Positions 56,004 through 64,000 of a stretch of 64,000 bases of DNA are shown here, in pieces. Origin of the DNA: Clavibacter michiganensis (GTDB taxonomy: Bacteria; Actinomycetota; Actinomycetes; Actinomycetales; Microbacteriaceae); assembly GCF_016907085.1 (NCBI RefSeq), contig NZ_JAFBBJ010000001.1, forward strand, positions 1,426,001 to 1,490,000. Reading direction: 5' to 3'. The notes beneath the pieces are model-generated. The model searched no databases and had not been told where the DNA came from. It saw nothing but the letters and a program-made list of their open reading frames with translations. The stretch's first letter is position 1. Each line of letters begins with the position of its first letter. The position numbers and the translations under genes are program-made.

Positions 56004-57089
56004 ATGACCGATCCGCTCGACGGCCCCGCCCCCGACGCCGCGCTCGCCCGGCGGCTCCGCGATGATCCCGACGCCGCGCGCCGCCTCGAGGAGCTGCGAC
56101 GGACCGCGTACGGCCGCGACGGATCCACCGCACCGCTCGTCGAGGTCCCCGCCGACCTCCGCGCGCGAACCGGCTACGACGAGGCCGAGCTGCCGGCGCC
56201 GGTCGTCGCGCTGCTCGCGGAGGAGGCCCGGCTCGTCGACGAGGGCCAGGCGCTGCTGGCGGCCGAGCGTCCGATGCTCGATGCCGCGCGGGCCGCGCAG
56301 GCGGACGGGGAAGCGCGATCCGGTGACGACGCCGAGGTGGCCGCTCCCCGCCGGCCACGCAGCCGTGGCGTCCTCGTGATGGTCGTCGCGGGCCTGGTCG
56401 CGCTCGCCGGCCTCGGCACCGCAGCGGCCGTGGGTGCCCTCGACGCCGGATCCACCGCCTCGACGCCCCCGACCGCCGAGAGCGTCGGCTCCGACGTCAC
56501 CTCGACCGCCACCCCGCACGGCCAGGCGATGGGCACGCCGGACGGCCGACGCGGATCCGTCGTCCCCGACTTCACGGCGGATCCGCCCGTGGAGGTCCCG
56601 CCGACCGACGCGGAGCTGGCCGAGGACCTGCGGGTCCGCGCCGACCGGGCCTGGGACATGGTGCTCGAGCAGCAGCCCGACGCGGTGCGGCCCGACGTGA
56701 GGACGGAGCGGGTGGTCGACGAGGAGGACTACGTCGAGCAGCAGGTGGCCTGCCTGCGCGATGCGGGGATCACGGCTTCGGTGATCGGCCAGGACAGCTA
56801 CAGCCTCACCGACGCGGATCCGGTCACCGTGTACACCTGCCAGGTCCGGTTCCCCCAGCGCGAGGCCGGCCCGCGCACCGACGCCGAGCTCGCCTACATC
56901 CACGACTACTACGTCTCCTACCTGATCCCCTGCTACGCCGCGGAGGGCGAGCCGTACCTCGGCGAGGTCCCCGCGGTCGACGACTTCATCGCCGCCGTGC
57001 GCGCCGAGCGCCCCTGGACCCCGTTCCCCGACGGCATGGACGAGCAGCTGGCCGCTGCGTGCCCGGTGCTCCCCGCGGCTTACCGGTGA
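56004..57089 (+). CDS. Single-pass membrane protein, paralogue 1 of a second tandem pair
   Basis: A 361-residue protein of no known family. Cytoplasmic N-terminus: LARRLRDDPDAARRLEELRR, VEVPADLRARTGYDEAELPAPVVALL; one membrane helix (about 128-150), a Thr/Pro linker, then an extracytoplasmic domain with AVRPDVRTERVVDEEDYVEQQ, ACLRDAGI, YTCQVRFP, PCYAAEG and ACPVLP, four cysteines. The next gene has the same plan. Start ATG with GAGGAAG upstream. Overlaps its paralogue by 4 bases (GTGA). Confidence 0.78.
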   Translation: MTDPLDGPAPDAALARRLRDDPDAARRLEELRRTAYGRDGSTAPLVEVPADLRARTGYDEAELPAPVVALLAEEARLVDEGQALLAAERPMLDAARAAQADGEARSGDDAEVAAPRRPRSRGVLVMVVAGLVALAGLGTAAAVGALDAGSTASTPPTAESVGSDVTSTATPHGQAMGTPDGRRGSVVPDFTADPPVEVPPTDAELAEDLRVRADRAWDMVLEQQPDAVRPDVRTERVVDEEDYVEQQVACLRDAGITASVIGQDSYSLTDADPVTVYTCQVRFPQREAGPRTDAELAYIHDYYVSYLIPCYAAEGEPYLGEVPAVDDFIAAVRAERPWTPFPDGMDEQLAAACPVLPAAYR

Positions 57090-57937
57090 CGACTCCGGGA
57101 TCGCCCGCCGACGCCCTCCGTCGCCGCCTGCGGGACGACCCGGACGCCGCTCGCGCCCTCGACGTCCTCCGGCGCGCCGCCTACGGTCGCGAGGACGGCG
57201 ATGCCCCGCTCGTGGAGGTGCCCGCGGGGATCCGACGCGACTCCGGGATCGAGGTCGACGCGCTCCCGGCACCGCTCGTCGCGCTGCTGGTCGAGGAGCA
57301 CCGCCTCGTCCCGGAGGGCAGGGAGCTGCTCGCGTCCGACGCGCGCGCGGCCCCGCTCGCATCGGACGACGTCCCGGCCGCGGCCGCGGAGACCGCGGAT
57401 CCCCGCGCGCACCCGCTCGCCCCGCGCCCCCGCCGCCGCCTCCGCCCCGGCCCGGTCGCCGCGGTGCTCGCGGGCGCGCTCCTCGTCGTCGGGCTGGGCA
57501 CCGCATCCGCGTCCGGGCTCCTCACCGACGACGACGGCTGGCGCTCCCCGGAGCCCACGTCGACACCCGGGCCGGCGAGCACGCCGGATCCCCGCACCGG
57601 CATGCCAATTCCCGCGTTCACGGCGGAGCCGCCGGCCGAGATGCGCGCGGAGCTCACCGACGTCGAGACCGTCGCGGCGCTCCGGGAGAGCGCGGACTCC
57701 GCCTGGGAGCGCGTCGCCCTCGACCGACCGGACGCGGTGCGCCCCGACGTGCCGGTCGAGCGGATCCTCGCCGGCGAGGAGTGGGTGCGGCAGCAGGCCG
57801 CGTGCCTCGGCGAATCAGGCGTGCGCGTGCAGGTGATCGGGACGGGCGACGACGCGCGGCTCGGCAACGACTCCGCGGATCCGGTCGTGCGGTACGTCTG
57901 CCAGGTCCGGTTCCCGGTCGCGCCGCAGGGGCCCTGA
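57086..57937 (+). pseudogene. Paralogue 2 of the tandem pair, C-terminus lost by frameshift
   Basis: A 283-residue paralogue: LRRRLRDDPDAARALDVLRRAAYG, VEVPAGIRRDSGIEVDALPAPLVALL, a membrane helix (about 119-140), AVRPDVPVERILAGEEWVRQQ, ACLGESGV, YVCQVRFPVAPQGP then stop. Its partner continues for about 75 residues. Just past the stop, another frame reads GALTDAALGWLRDRFLDSAL and ACEGA, which matches the partner's GPRTDAELAYIHDYYVSYL and YAAEG. This points to a single-base loss near 57930 and a decayed C-terminus. The truncated protein may still be made. Confidence 0.72.
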
Positions 57938-58060
57938 CGGACGCCGCGCTCGGCTGGCTGCGAGACCGCTTCCTCGACTCCGCGCTCCCCGGCCGGGCGT
58001 GCGAGGGCGCGGCCTCCGCTGACCCGCCGCCCCGCCTCCTGAGGACGCTTCTCAGCGCGG
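57938..58060 (+). pseudogene. Out-of-frame C-terminal remnant of paralogue 2
   Basis: In the other frame the sequence encodes TDAALGWLRDRFLDSALPGR and ACEGAASADPPPRLL, homologous to the C-terminal domain of the preceding gene's full-length paralogue. Similarity fades before the TAGGGT promoter element. Confidence 0.5.
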
Positions 58061-58061
58061 T

Positions 58062-58067
58062 TAGGGT
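58062..58067 (+). promoter_or_regulatory. Putative -10 element of the permease operon
   Basis: TAGGGT 51 bases before ATG 58119. A 5-bp repeat (ctgag/ctcag) lies about 8 bases upstream. No canonical Zur box was found. Confidence 0.4.
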
Positions 58068-58118
58068 GGAGGCCGTGCGCGCCCCCCTCGGACCCCGGCT
58101 CCGGGCCACCGGTCCGCG

Positions 58119-59348
58119 ATGACGGACCGGCACGATCCGTTCGCGCCCGTCGACGACGACGCGTCCCCCTTCGACCGGCCCGCCCGCCCGCGCCGCGAGC
58201 GGGCGCCCCGCGCGCGCCGGACCCGCGCCGACCGGCCCGCCGAGGGATCGCCCGCCGCAGCCACCGCCGCGACCGTCACCGCGACGGCGACCGCCATCCG
58301 CACCCCCGCGGACCACGGCCACCCGCACGACCACGACGCACCGCCCCTCGCGCGCGCCACCCCCGCGGGCGTCCGCACCGGCCTCGCGACGGGCCTCGCC
58401 CTCGTCCTCCTGCTCCTCGCCCTCCGCGCCGCCTCTCCCGCGCTCGGCGACAGCGTGCTGCCCGACCGGATCCAGGACCTCGTCACGCTCTCCGTCAGCG
58501 TCATCGTGGAGTCGCTGCCGTTCGTGATCCTCGGCATCGTGCTCTCGATCGTCGTGCAGGTGTGGGTGCCGCCCGGCGTCATCGAGCGCCGCCTGCCGCG
58601 CAACCCGTTCGCGCGCCGCGCCTGCATCTCGTTCCTCGGCATGGCGCTGCCCGTCTGCGAGTGCGGCAACGTGCCGCTCGCGCGCGGCCTCGTCGTGCGC
58701 GGCTTCACGGTGCCGGAGTCGATCACGTTCCTGCTGGCGGCGCCGATCCTCAACCCGATCACCATCATCACGACGCACGCGGCCTTCGGCTGGGACGGCT
58801 GGATCCTCGTGGCCCGCCTCGTCGGCGGCTTCCTCATCGCGAACGTGGTCGGCTGGCTTTTCAGCCTCCACCCCGAGCCCGACCGCCTCCTCACCGACGA
58901 GTTCCGCGCCGAGTGCGCCCTGCCCGACCCGCACGCGCACGGCGGCGCGCGCGTGCGGAAGTCGATCTCGCTGTTCGGCCGCGAGGCGACCACGATCATG
59001 CCCGCGCTCGTCATCGGATCCCTGCTGGCCGGCCTCATCCAGGTCGCCGTGCCGCGCGAGGTGCTCGTCACGCTCGGCGGCAGCCCGATCCTCTCGGTGC
59101 TCGCGCTGATGCTCCTGGCGTTCGTCGTCTCGGTCTGCTCCAACGTCGACGCGTTCTTCGTGCTCTCGTTCGGATCCGTGTTCCTCCCCGGCGGCATCGT
59201 CGCCTTCCTCGTCTTCGGGCCGGTCATCGACGTGAAGATGCTCGCGCTCATGCGCACCACCTACTCGACCCGCACGCTCGTGATGATCACCTCGGTCGTC
59301 GCGCTGATCAGCCTCGCGCTGGGATGGGGTGTCAATGCGATCGCCTGA
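58119..59348 (+). CDS. UPF0718/DUF318 permease (YcgR/ArsP-like)
   Basis: A 409-residue membrane permease. A long disordered N-terminus (1-90) contains a His-rich patch (DHGHPHDHD); eight or more helices follow. The family signature GMALPVCECGNVPLARGLVVRG (about residues 178-199) holds paired cysteines that may handle a soft metal, as in ArsP-type permeases, and a second motif VSVCSNVDAFFVLSF lies near 347. Bacillus YcgR/YcgQ, a UPF0718/TIGR03943 pair, are Zur-controlled; the same pair is found here, so zinc is a reasonable guess. The next gene overlaps by 14 bases. Confidence 0.82.
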   Translation: MTDRHDPFAPVDDDASPFDRPARPRRERAPRARRTRADRPAEGSPAAATAATVTATATAIRTPADHGHPHDHDAPPLARATPAGVRTGLATGLALVLLLLALRAASPALGDSVLPDRIQDLVTLSVSVIVESLPFVILGIVLSIVVQVWVPPGVIERRLPRNPFARRACISFLGMALPVCECGNVPLARGLVVRGFTVPESITFLLAAPILNPITIITTHAAFGWDGWILVARLVGGFLIANVVGWLFSLHPEPDRLLTDEFRAECALPDPHAHGGARVRKSISLFGREATTIMPALVIGSLLAGLIQVAVPREVLVTLGGSPILSVLALMLLAFVVSVCSNVDAFFVLSFGSVFLPGGIVAFLVFGPVIDVKMLALMRTTYSTRTLVMITSVVALISLALGWGVNAIA

Positions 59349-60195
59349 CGACCGGGACGCCCGCGCGCCCCGCGACCGGACCACGGACGTCCGCCGCCGC
59401 GCCGTGGGCGGCCGCGCCTCCTCCACGGTGGGCCTCGTGCTGCTGGCGGCCTGCATCGTCTCGACCCTGTGGCTGGCGATCACGGGCCAGCTCGGCCTCT
59501 ACATCCACCCGCGCTACTTCGTCTTCACGGGCGTCATGGCGGTCATCGGCCTCGTCGCCACGGTCGCGGGCTTCGCGCTCCGCCCCGCCGACGCCGCGGA
59601 GGAGCACGACCACCACCACGGATCCGGCGCGCTCGGCGACCGCACGGCCGCACCCGCCGCACGCCGCTCCGCCCTGGGCTCCCGCGTGGCCGTCGCCGCC
59701 GTCGTCACGATCACGGTCGTCGCCGTCCTCGTGCTCCCGCCGCGCACGCTCACCCAGAGCACCGTCACGCAGCGCGCCCTCAACTCGAGCACGGTCGCCT
59801 CCGGGGCCGCACCCGACCAGGAGCTCCTCGGCACCGGCGACTCCTCGACGCTGGGCGTCAAGGAGTGGTCGCAGCTCCTGGCCCAGACCACGGATCCGAC
59901 CTTCTTCACCTCGAAGTCCGTCGACATCACGGGCTTCGTGAGCGCCGACCCCGACGATCCCGACGACGTCTTCTACGTGACCCGCTTCGTCATCACGTGC
60001 TGCGCGGTGGACGCGCAACCCGTCGGCGTGCCCGTCTACCAGCCCGACTGGAAGTCGACGCTGCAGACGGACGAGTGGGTGCGCGTCACCGGCCCGTTCG
60101 CCTCGAACCCGAGCGCGAAGAGCCGGCAGCCGCTCGCGGTCATGCCGCAGGGCGTCGCGCCGGTCGACCAGCCCGCCGACCCCTACGTCTACTGA
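59335..60195 (+). CDS. TIGR03943-family permease partner (YcgQ-like)
   Basis: A 286-residue membrane protein: two helices near the N-terminus (about 31-50, 59-75), a His-rich loop (EEHDHHHG), another helix (about 112-132), then an extracytoplasmic domain with VDITGFVSADPDDPDDVFYVTRFVITCCAVDAQPVGVPVY, the C-C pair typical of the family. It is nearly always found next to a UPF0718 permease. ATG 59335 is preferred (GGGG 5 bases before); GTG 59329 is possible. Confidence 0.85.
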   Translation: MRSPDDRDARAPRDRTTDVRRRAVGGRASSTVGLVLLAACIVSTLWLAITGQLGLYIHPRYFVFTGVMAVIGLVATVAGFALRPADAAEEHDHHHGSGALGDRTAAPAARRSALGSRVAVAAVVTITVVAVLVLPPRTLTQSTVTQRALNSSTVASGAAPDQELLGTGDSSTLGVKEWSQLLAQTTDPTFFTSKSVDITGFVSADPDDPDDVFYVTRFVITCCAVDAQPVGVPVYQPDWKSTLQTDEWVRVTGPFASNPSAKSRQPLAVMPQGVAPVDQPADPYVY

Positions 60196-60202
60196 GCCGC
60201 CC

Positions 60203-61600
60203 GTGACCGACGCCCCCGCCTCCCCGCGCGCCTTCCGCCGGGCGTTCACCGCCGTGATCCTCGTGCTCGCCCTCGCCTGCGGCGGCCTGCTCGCGGTCGC
60301 CGGCAGCCAGGGCCCGCGGCTCGTGCGCACCGACGTGGATCCGCTCGCCGTCGTGCAGCAGTCCCGGCAGCGGCTCGTGCTCGCGGCGAACCGGTCGATC
60401 CAGCCCGTCGACGCGTCGCGCATCCGGATGGAGCCCGGCGCCGACTTCACCGTCGACACGCAGGCCGACCGCATCATCATCGACTTCACCCGGCCGCTCG
60501 CCTACGACGCGGACTACACGGTGTCGATCGACGGCGTGCAGGGCGTCGGCGGCGGCCCCGCGTCGGACCTCCGCACGGCGTTCCGCACGGGCGACCCGGG
60601 CATGTACGTGCTCGTCCGCGGCGACGAGCAGCAGCCCGACCGCATCGTGCGGCAGAGCGTGGCCGGCGGCGGCGCGGGCGCGGGCGCGAGCGACGTGGTC
60701 TTCCAGGCCACGAGGATCCAGGAGTACGCGGTCGTCGGGCAGTCGCTCGTGGTGGCCACGCTCCAGGACGACGGCACGGACGGCCTCGTGCTCGCGGCCC
60801 TCGACGGATCCGGCCAGGTCGACCTGCCGCTCCCCGGCATCGGCACGCTCCAGGACCTCCACGCGGAGGACACCGGCACCGCGATCGGCTTCCGCTTCAC
60901 GAGCACGGACGGCGGGCCGTACGACGAGACCCTGATGGTCGACGACGTCGGGGCGGCCGCCGCGCCCACGCCCGTCCTCGGGCTCGACGGACAGCCGATC
61001 CGCGTGCAGGCCTGGGGCTTCGTGCCCGGCCGCCCGCAGCTCGTCGCGCACGGGCAGGACGGCGACCTCTCCCTCGTGACGGTCGACGGATCCTCGCCCC
61101 CCGTCCCGCTCGGCCGCCACGGCGCGCTCGGCGCGTTCTCCGCGGACGGCACCCGGATCGCGGTCACGGATCCCGGCTCGACGACCGAGATCGACCTGCG
61201 CACGGCCCAGCAGACGACGCTGCCCACCGAGGCCGGCGACGCCGACCTCCCGGACGACGGCGCGATCTCGTTCGTGCCCGGCGACGACGGCGCGGTGCTC
61301 CGCGTGCGCACGGCGCGGGATCCCGCGACCGGCACCGCCACGCAGCGCCTCGTCGTGGTGCGCGACGGGAAGGCGACCGACGTGTACGTGCCCGCGGACC
61401 CGGCGACCCGCATCACGGGCCTGACCGTCACCCCGAACGGCCGGTTCGCGCTCCTGGAGACGGTGCCGGATCCCGCGCGCGGCGCCAGCGACGGCTACCC
61501 CCGTGAGCCCCGCGACACGACCGTGACCACGCTCCTCGTCGAGCTCGCCACGGGCACGGTGACCCGCAGCGTCGCCGGCTTCGAGGTCACGATCGGCTGA
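60203..61600 (+). CDS. Membrane-anchored protein with Ig-like and beta-propeller-like regions
   Basis: A 465-residue protein, GTG start 7 bases after the preceding stop and so likely in the same operon. A helix (about 15-35) anchors it; residues 45-115 look like a Big_5 bacterial Ig-like domain (IQPVDASRIRMEPGADF, RPLAYDADYTVSI), and 125-465 contain repeated strands with PDG/SADGTRIAV-type turns as in beta-propellers. It is probably exposed outside the cell. Its contribution to the permease operon is unknown. Confidence 0.72.
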   Translation: MTDAPASPRAFRRAFTAVILVLALACGGLLAVAGSQGPRLVRTDVDPLAVVQQSRQRLVLAANRSIQPVDASRIRMEPGADFTVDTQADRIIIDFTRPLAYDADYTVSIDGVQGVGGGPASDLRTAFRTGDPGMYVLVRGDEQQPDRIVRQSVAGGGAGAGASDVVFQATRIQEYAVVGQSLVVATLQDDGTDGLVLAALDGSGQVDLPLPGIGTLQDLHAEDTGTAIGFRFTSTDGGPYDETLMVDDVGAAAAPTPVLGLDGQPIRVQAWGFVPGRPQLVAHGQDGDLSLVTVDGSSPPVPLGRHGALGAFSADGTRIAVTDPGSTTEIDLRTAQQTTLPTEAGDADLPDDGAISFVPGDDGAVLRVRTARDPATGTATQRLVVVRDGKATDVYVPADPATRITGLTVTPNGRFALLETVPDPARGASDGYPREPRDTTVTTLLVELATGTVTRSVAGFEVTIG

Positions 61601-61631
61601 CGCCCGCCGCGGACCGTCGGAGGATGGACCC

Positions 61632-62015
61632 ATGACGACTCCTCCCGTGACCGATCTCGCCGCCGAGCTCCGCCAGGTGACCGCCCACTGGACGCCCCGG
61701 GTCGTGGGGCGGGTCAACGACCAGTACGTGAAGGTCGCCAAGCTGCTCGGCGAGCTGACGTGGCACGCGCACGGCGCCGAGGACGAGATGTTCCTCGTCG
61801 TCTCGGGACGGCTCCGCATCCAGCTCCCCGACGACCAGGAGGTCGTGCTGGGTCCCGGGCAGTTCCACGTCGTGCCGCGGGGCGTGCCGCACAATCCGGT
61901 CGCCGACGAGGAGGTGGAGATCGTCCTCATCGAGACGGTCACCACCGCGCACACCGGCGACGTGATCGTGCCGGGCACCGTGCCCGTCGAGCGGCAGGTG
62001 GGCGACTTCCGCTGA
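61632..62015 (+). CDS. Cupin domain protein
   Basis: A 127-residue small beta barrel. Metal ligands appear in WHAHGAEDEMFLVVSGRL (His, His, Glu) and in HVVPRGVPHNP (His). Such single-domain cupins include phosphomannose-isomerase-like and oxygenase-like enzymes; no substrate is suggested. ATG with GGAGGATGG region upstream. It follows the membrane protein gene by 31 bases and may share the transcript. Confidence 0.88.
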   Translation: MTTPPVTDLAAELRQVTAHWTPRVVGRVNDQYVKVAKLLGELTWHAHGAEDEMFLVVSGRLRIQLPDDQEVVLGPGQFHVVPRGVPHNPVADEEVEIVLIETVTTAHTGDVIVPGTVPVERQVGDFR

Positions 62016-62055
62016 CGCGCCGGGCGCGGCAGGACGGCACCGTCCCCTAACGCGC

Positions 62056-62093
62056 CGACGGCCCCGGCTCCCGGGAGGGAGACGAGGCCGTCG
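62056..62093. terminator. Terminator between cupin and lipoprotein genes
   Basis: cgacggcc (62056-62063) pairs with ggccgtcg (62086-62093); ccgg and related bases pair inside the loop. It separates convergent genes. Confidence 0.6.
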
Positions 62094-62146
62094 ATGCGTT
62101 CTGCTGTGATCGCAGGTGGTGCGTCCCGGCGGTGCCGGGTGGGGTG

Positions 62147-62839
62147 CTACTTGGTGTTGACGGTGATCTTGGCGATGCCGACGACGAGCTGGTCGGTGAC
62201 CGCGGTGGTGCCGAACGTGCTGTTCAGGAGCGCGGCGGCGTCGGGGCTGACCTTGACGGTGGTGCCCTCGAGGACGGCGTTGTCGCCCTCCATCTGGAGG
62301 GGCTTCAGGGTCGTGCCGTCGAGGTTGAAGATGTAGACGTCCTTCATGACCTCGCCGTCGCCGACCTGGACCGATCCGGTGAGGCGGCTGGTGCCGGGGT
62401 CGATGACGAAGTCGGTGAGCTTCACGACGGTGGAGCCGGCGGTGAGGCTGATGCCGGAGCCGGCGTGGTCGATCTCGCCCTGGACGTAGGGGCGGTAGGA
62501 CTGCTGCGGGTCGAAGTACTTCACGTTGCCGCCGGTGATGGGGAACGCGAGGGTGCCGGTGGCGCCGTCGAGGGTCGCGCCGCCGATGACGCCGGGGGTC
62601 AGGCCCAGGGTCGTGAGGGCGCCGGTGAAGCCGGAGTCGAGGGTGACCTGCGTGTTCACGCCGGTGAGGGTCGGGATCGTCGCGAGCGGGGTGGGGTTCG
62701 CCTCGGTCGTCGCGGTCGCGGCGGGCTTGGACGAGCTCGAGGACGAGGGGCTCTCGGCGGGGGTCGAGCAGGCCGCGAGGCCGACGACGAGGAAGCCCGC
62801 GGTGGCGAGGCCGAAGACGGACTTGGTGAGGTTGCGCAT
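62147..62839 (-). CDS. Exported lipoprotein, unknown family
   Basis: A 230-residue lipoprotein: signal peptide with lipobox LAAC (Cys at residue 24), a Ser/Ala/Thr linker (27-50), then a beta-rich domain with TGTLAFPITGGNVKYF, GEIDHAGSGISLTAGSTVVKL and LTGSVQVGDGEV. The pattern of a glycine-H-xG block followed by repeated strands is slightly like HtaA domains, but similarity is weak. The ATG has GAAGGAAG upstream. It is divergent from the PadR gene with 265 bases between. Confidence 0.75.
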   Translation of the reverse strand: MRNLTKSVFGLATAGFLVVGLAACSTPAESPSSSSSSKPAATATTEANPTPLATIPTLTGVNTQVTLDSGFTGALTTLGLTPGVIGGATLDGATGTLAFPITGGNVKYFDPQQSYRPYVQGEIDHAGSGISLTAGSTVVKLTDFVIDPGTSRLTGSVQVGDGEVMKDVYIFNLDGTTLKPLQMEGDNAVLEGTTVKVSPDAAALLNSTFGTTAVTDQLVVGIAKITVNTK

Positions 62840-63017
62840 GGTTCTTCCTTCGCTGTGTGGACTGGGGTTCCGCCCGTTCTCCCGGGCGACACAGGGACTT
62901 CGGCGCGGTCGGAGAACGGGTTGGGGTCGGTCCTCCATTCCCAGGTGAACGCCAGGTTCACGCGCCGCTCCCCCCGGATCCATGCGGATCGACGCCAGGA
63001 CCGGTCCTCGGCGCCTG

Positions 63018-63046
63018 TTGACATCCGACTGTCGCCGATATATCGT
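63018..63046 (+). promoter_or_regulatory. Consensus promoter of the PadR gene
   Basis: TTGACA (63018-63023) is a perfect -35; TATCGT (63041-63046) follows at 17 bases, or TATATC (63039-63044) at 15. It lies within an AT-richer patch, unlike most promoters here. Confidence 0.65.
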
Positions 63047-63053
63047 CGCTACA

Positions 63054-63072
63054 TCGCGACAGAACGTCGCGA
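63054..63072. promoter_or_regulatory. Putative PadR operator
   Basis: A perfect 7-bp inverted repeat TCGCGAC-agaac-GTCGCGA begins 8 bases after the -10 and spans the expected transcription start, so a bound repressor would block the promoter. Confidence 0.65.
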
Positions 63073-63104
63073 TCCCCGACATCCCCTGACCGGAAGGAGC
63101 GCTC

Positions 63105-63788
63105 ATGCGCACCCACGACCACGACGACCACCTGCCGTCCTCCTCATCCGCCGGCGTCCCCGCCGACCACCACGAGCCCCGCATGCAGCACCACCGCGGC
63201 GGACGCCCGCGCATCATGCCGGGCCACCCCCTCGCCCGCGGCTTCCGCCCCGGCGACGGCCCCGGCTTCCCCGGGTTCCCGGGCTTCCCCGGCATGGGCG
63301 GCTTCGGCGGCCCCGGCTTCGGCCCGGGCCGGGGACGCGGCGGACGGGGGCGCGCCCGCCGCGGCGACGTCCGCCTCGCGATCCTCTCCCTGCTCGCCGA
63401 CGCGCCCTCGAACGGCTACGGCCTCATCACCGGCATCGCCGCGAAGACCGAGGGCGCCTGGCGGCCGAGCCCCGGATCCGTCTACCCGACGCTCCAGCAG
63501 CTCGTCGACGAGGACCTCATCGTCGCCGACGAATCCGGCGCCAAGAGCGTCTACTCCCTCACCGACCAGGGCCGCGCCCATGTCGAGGAGAACCAGGCGG
63601 AGATCGACGCCGCCTGGGCCGCCACCACCGACAAGTCCGAGGGCGAGGACGCGTTCCAGACGAGCCTCATGAAGCTCATGGGCGTGGTGAAGCCCCTCAT
63701 GCACGACGCGACGGACGCCCAGCGCCAGGCCGCGGCGGCGAAGCTCGACGAGACGCGGCGCGCGCTGTACGCGATCCTCGCGGACTGA
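63105..63788 (+). CDS. PadR-family regulator with a long His/Gly-rich N-terminal extension
   Basis: A 227-residue regulator. The winged-helix domain (about 86-165) carries GDVRLAILSLLADAPSNGYGLI, GAWRPSPGSVYPTLQQLVDEDL and KSVYSLTDQGRAHVEE, all typical PadR. The C-terminal helices (about 175-225) form the dimer. The first about 84 residues are disordered, with HDHDDH and repeats of Gly-Phe-Pro; most PadR proteins start at the winged helix. The His-rich part could bind metal. Start ATG 63105 follows GGAAGGAG. Autoregulation is suggested by the operator-like repeat. The divergent lipoprotein is a candidate target. Confidence 0.87.
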   Translation: MRTHDHDDHLPSSSSAGVPADHHEPRMQHHRGGRPRIMPGHPLARGFRPGDGPGFPGFPGFPGMGGFGGPGFGPGRGRGGRGRARRGDVRLAILSLLADAPSNGYGLITGIAAKTEGAWRPSPGSVYPTLQQLVDEDLIVADESGAKSVYSLTDQGRAHVEENQAEIDAAWAATTDKSEGEDAFQTSLMKLMGVVKPLMHDATDAQRQAAAAKLDETRRALYAILAD

Positions 63789-63816
63789 CCCGCGCCGGCC
63801 GCATGGCCCCCGCACT

Positions 63817-63854
63817 ACGACGACGGCCCCCGCATCAGCGGGGGCCGTCGTCGT
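63817..63854. terminator. Bidirectional terminator hairpin
   Basis: A perfect 17-bp stem (acgacgacggcccccgc and its complement) with a 4-base loop lies between the PadR gene and the convergent partial gene. Confidence 0.85.
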
Positions 63855-63875
63855 GCGTGCGTGCGGGAGGGCGGA

Positions 63876-64000
63876 TCAGCGGATCGCCGCTCCCGTGTCG
63901 AGGTCGTCGCCGGCCTCGAGGTCGGGGCCGTCCGACTCGGTGATGTCGATGCCGAGGCCGCCGTCCGCGTCGTCGTCCGCGACCGGATCGTCGTCGAGCG
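63876..64000 (-). CDS. C-terminal end of an acidic protein (partial)
   Basis: The minus-strand frame ends at TGA 63878-63876 and continues past the window edge. The visible residues are highly acidic: LDDDPVADDDADGGLGID, then ITESDGPDLEAGDDLDTGAAIR. Such Asp-rich tails occur on many actinobacterial proteins, so no family can be named from this piece. It is followed by a strong terminator. Confidence 0.55.
   Translation of the reverse strand, partial: LDDDPVADDDADGGLGIDITESDGPDLEAGDDLDTGAAIR

Noticed and set aside
58000..58118. Zur operator before the UPF0718 permease
   Set aside because: No TGANAATNATTNTCA-like palindrome is present; the short ctgag/ctcag repeat is too weak.

Overview
The window is about 72-75% G+C chromosomal DNA from an actinobacterium. 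Heavy use of the hexamer ggatcc inside genes, very short intergenic gaps, GTG starts and the housekeeping set (eno-ftsB-DUF501, mfd-pth-rplY, prs-glmU-tRNA-Gln) suggest Microbacteriaceae, most probably a Clavibacter-like plant-associated species. That placement is inference from gene content and codon style, not a database match.

Layout. 1-2659: end of an unknown gene, an APC amino-acid permease and a Tat-exported ferritin-like protein. 2844-9435 (minus): a five-gene, translationally coupled operon joining a GAF-PP2C phosphatase, a cellulose-synthase-like glycosyltransferase, a STAS protein, an RsbW-like kinase and a GH26-OpgC membrane fusion; a divergent acyltransferase lies at 9612. 10793-20562: an odd tRNA with a UAA anticodon, NDH-2, a mycosin-like protease, DUF501, FtsB, enolase, HisRS, TetR, MazG and NhaA. 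20599-32506: mfd, pth, rplY, a gluconokinase-oxidoreductase fusion opposite gnd, then prs, glmU and tRNA-Gln. 32583-43346: a small membrane gene broken by an amber codon, MarR, a TraR/DksA protein, LLM oxidoreductase, LysE exporter with divergent LysR, metNIQ, two tandem membrane paralogues and an ABC-F protein. 43496-49244: an MFS exporter, then the moeA-moaC-mogA-moaE operon whose 3' end is duplicated around a lower-GC island carrying a secreted protein and a small membrane protein. 49385-64000: PEP-mutase family enzyme, mtnP plus epimerase, an MmpS-like lipoprotein, SDR, CPBP protease, Dabb protein, a second pair of membrane paralogues (one frameshifted), a UPF0718/TIGR03943 operon, cupin, lipoprotein and a PadR regulator.

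How genes work together. The 2844-9435 operon looks like a polysaccharide synthase packaged with its own phosphatase, STAS and kinase partner-switching module and a glycan-processing/acylating enzyme; no c-di-GMP (PilZ) domain is visible. GntK and Gnd lie head to head and act in sequence on gluconate. MetN, MetI and MetQ form a complete methionine importer. The four Mo-cofactor genes overlap by 4-8 bases.

Most interesting for follow-up: the synthase/partner-switch operon with a helical insertion of about 150 residues in the glycosyltransferase; the 45.1-46.7 kb island with a diverged repeat of the moaE 3' end and a bacteriocin/immunity-like pair; two broken genes (amber at 32781, frameshift near 57930); a class-I-shaped tRNA with UAA anticodon; and a repeated promoter grammar (TAGNNT 5-7 bases from the start codon) that predicts leaderless transcripts.
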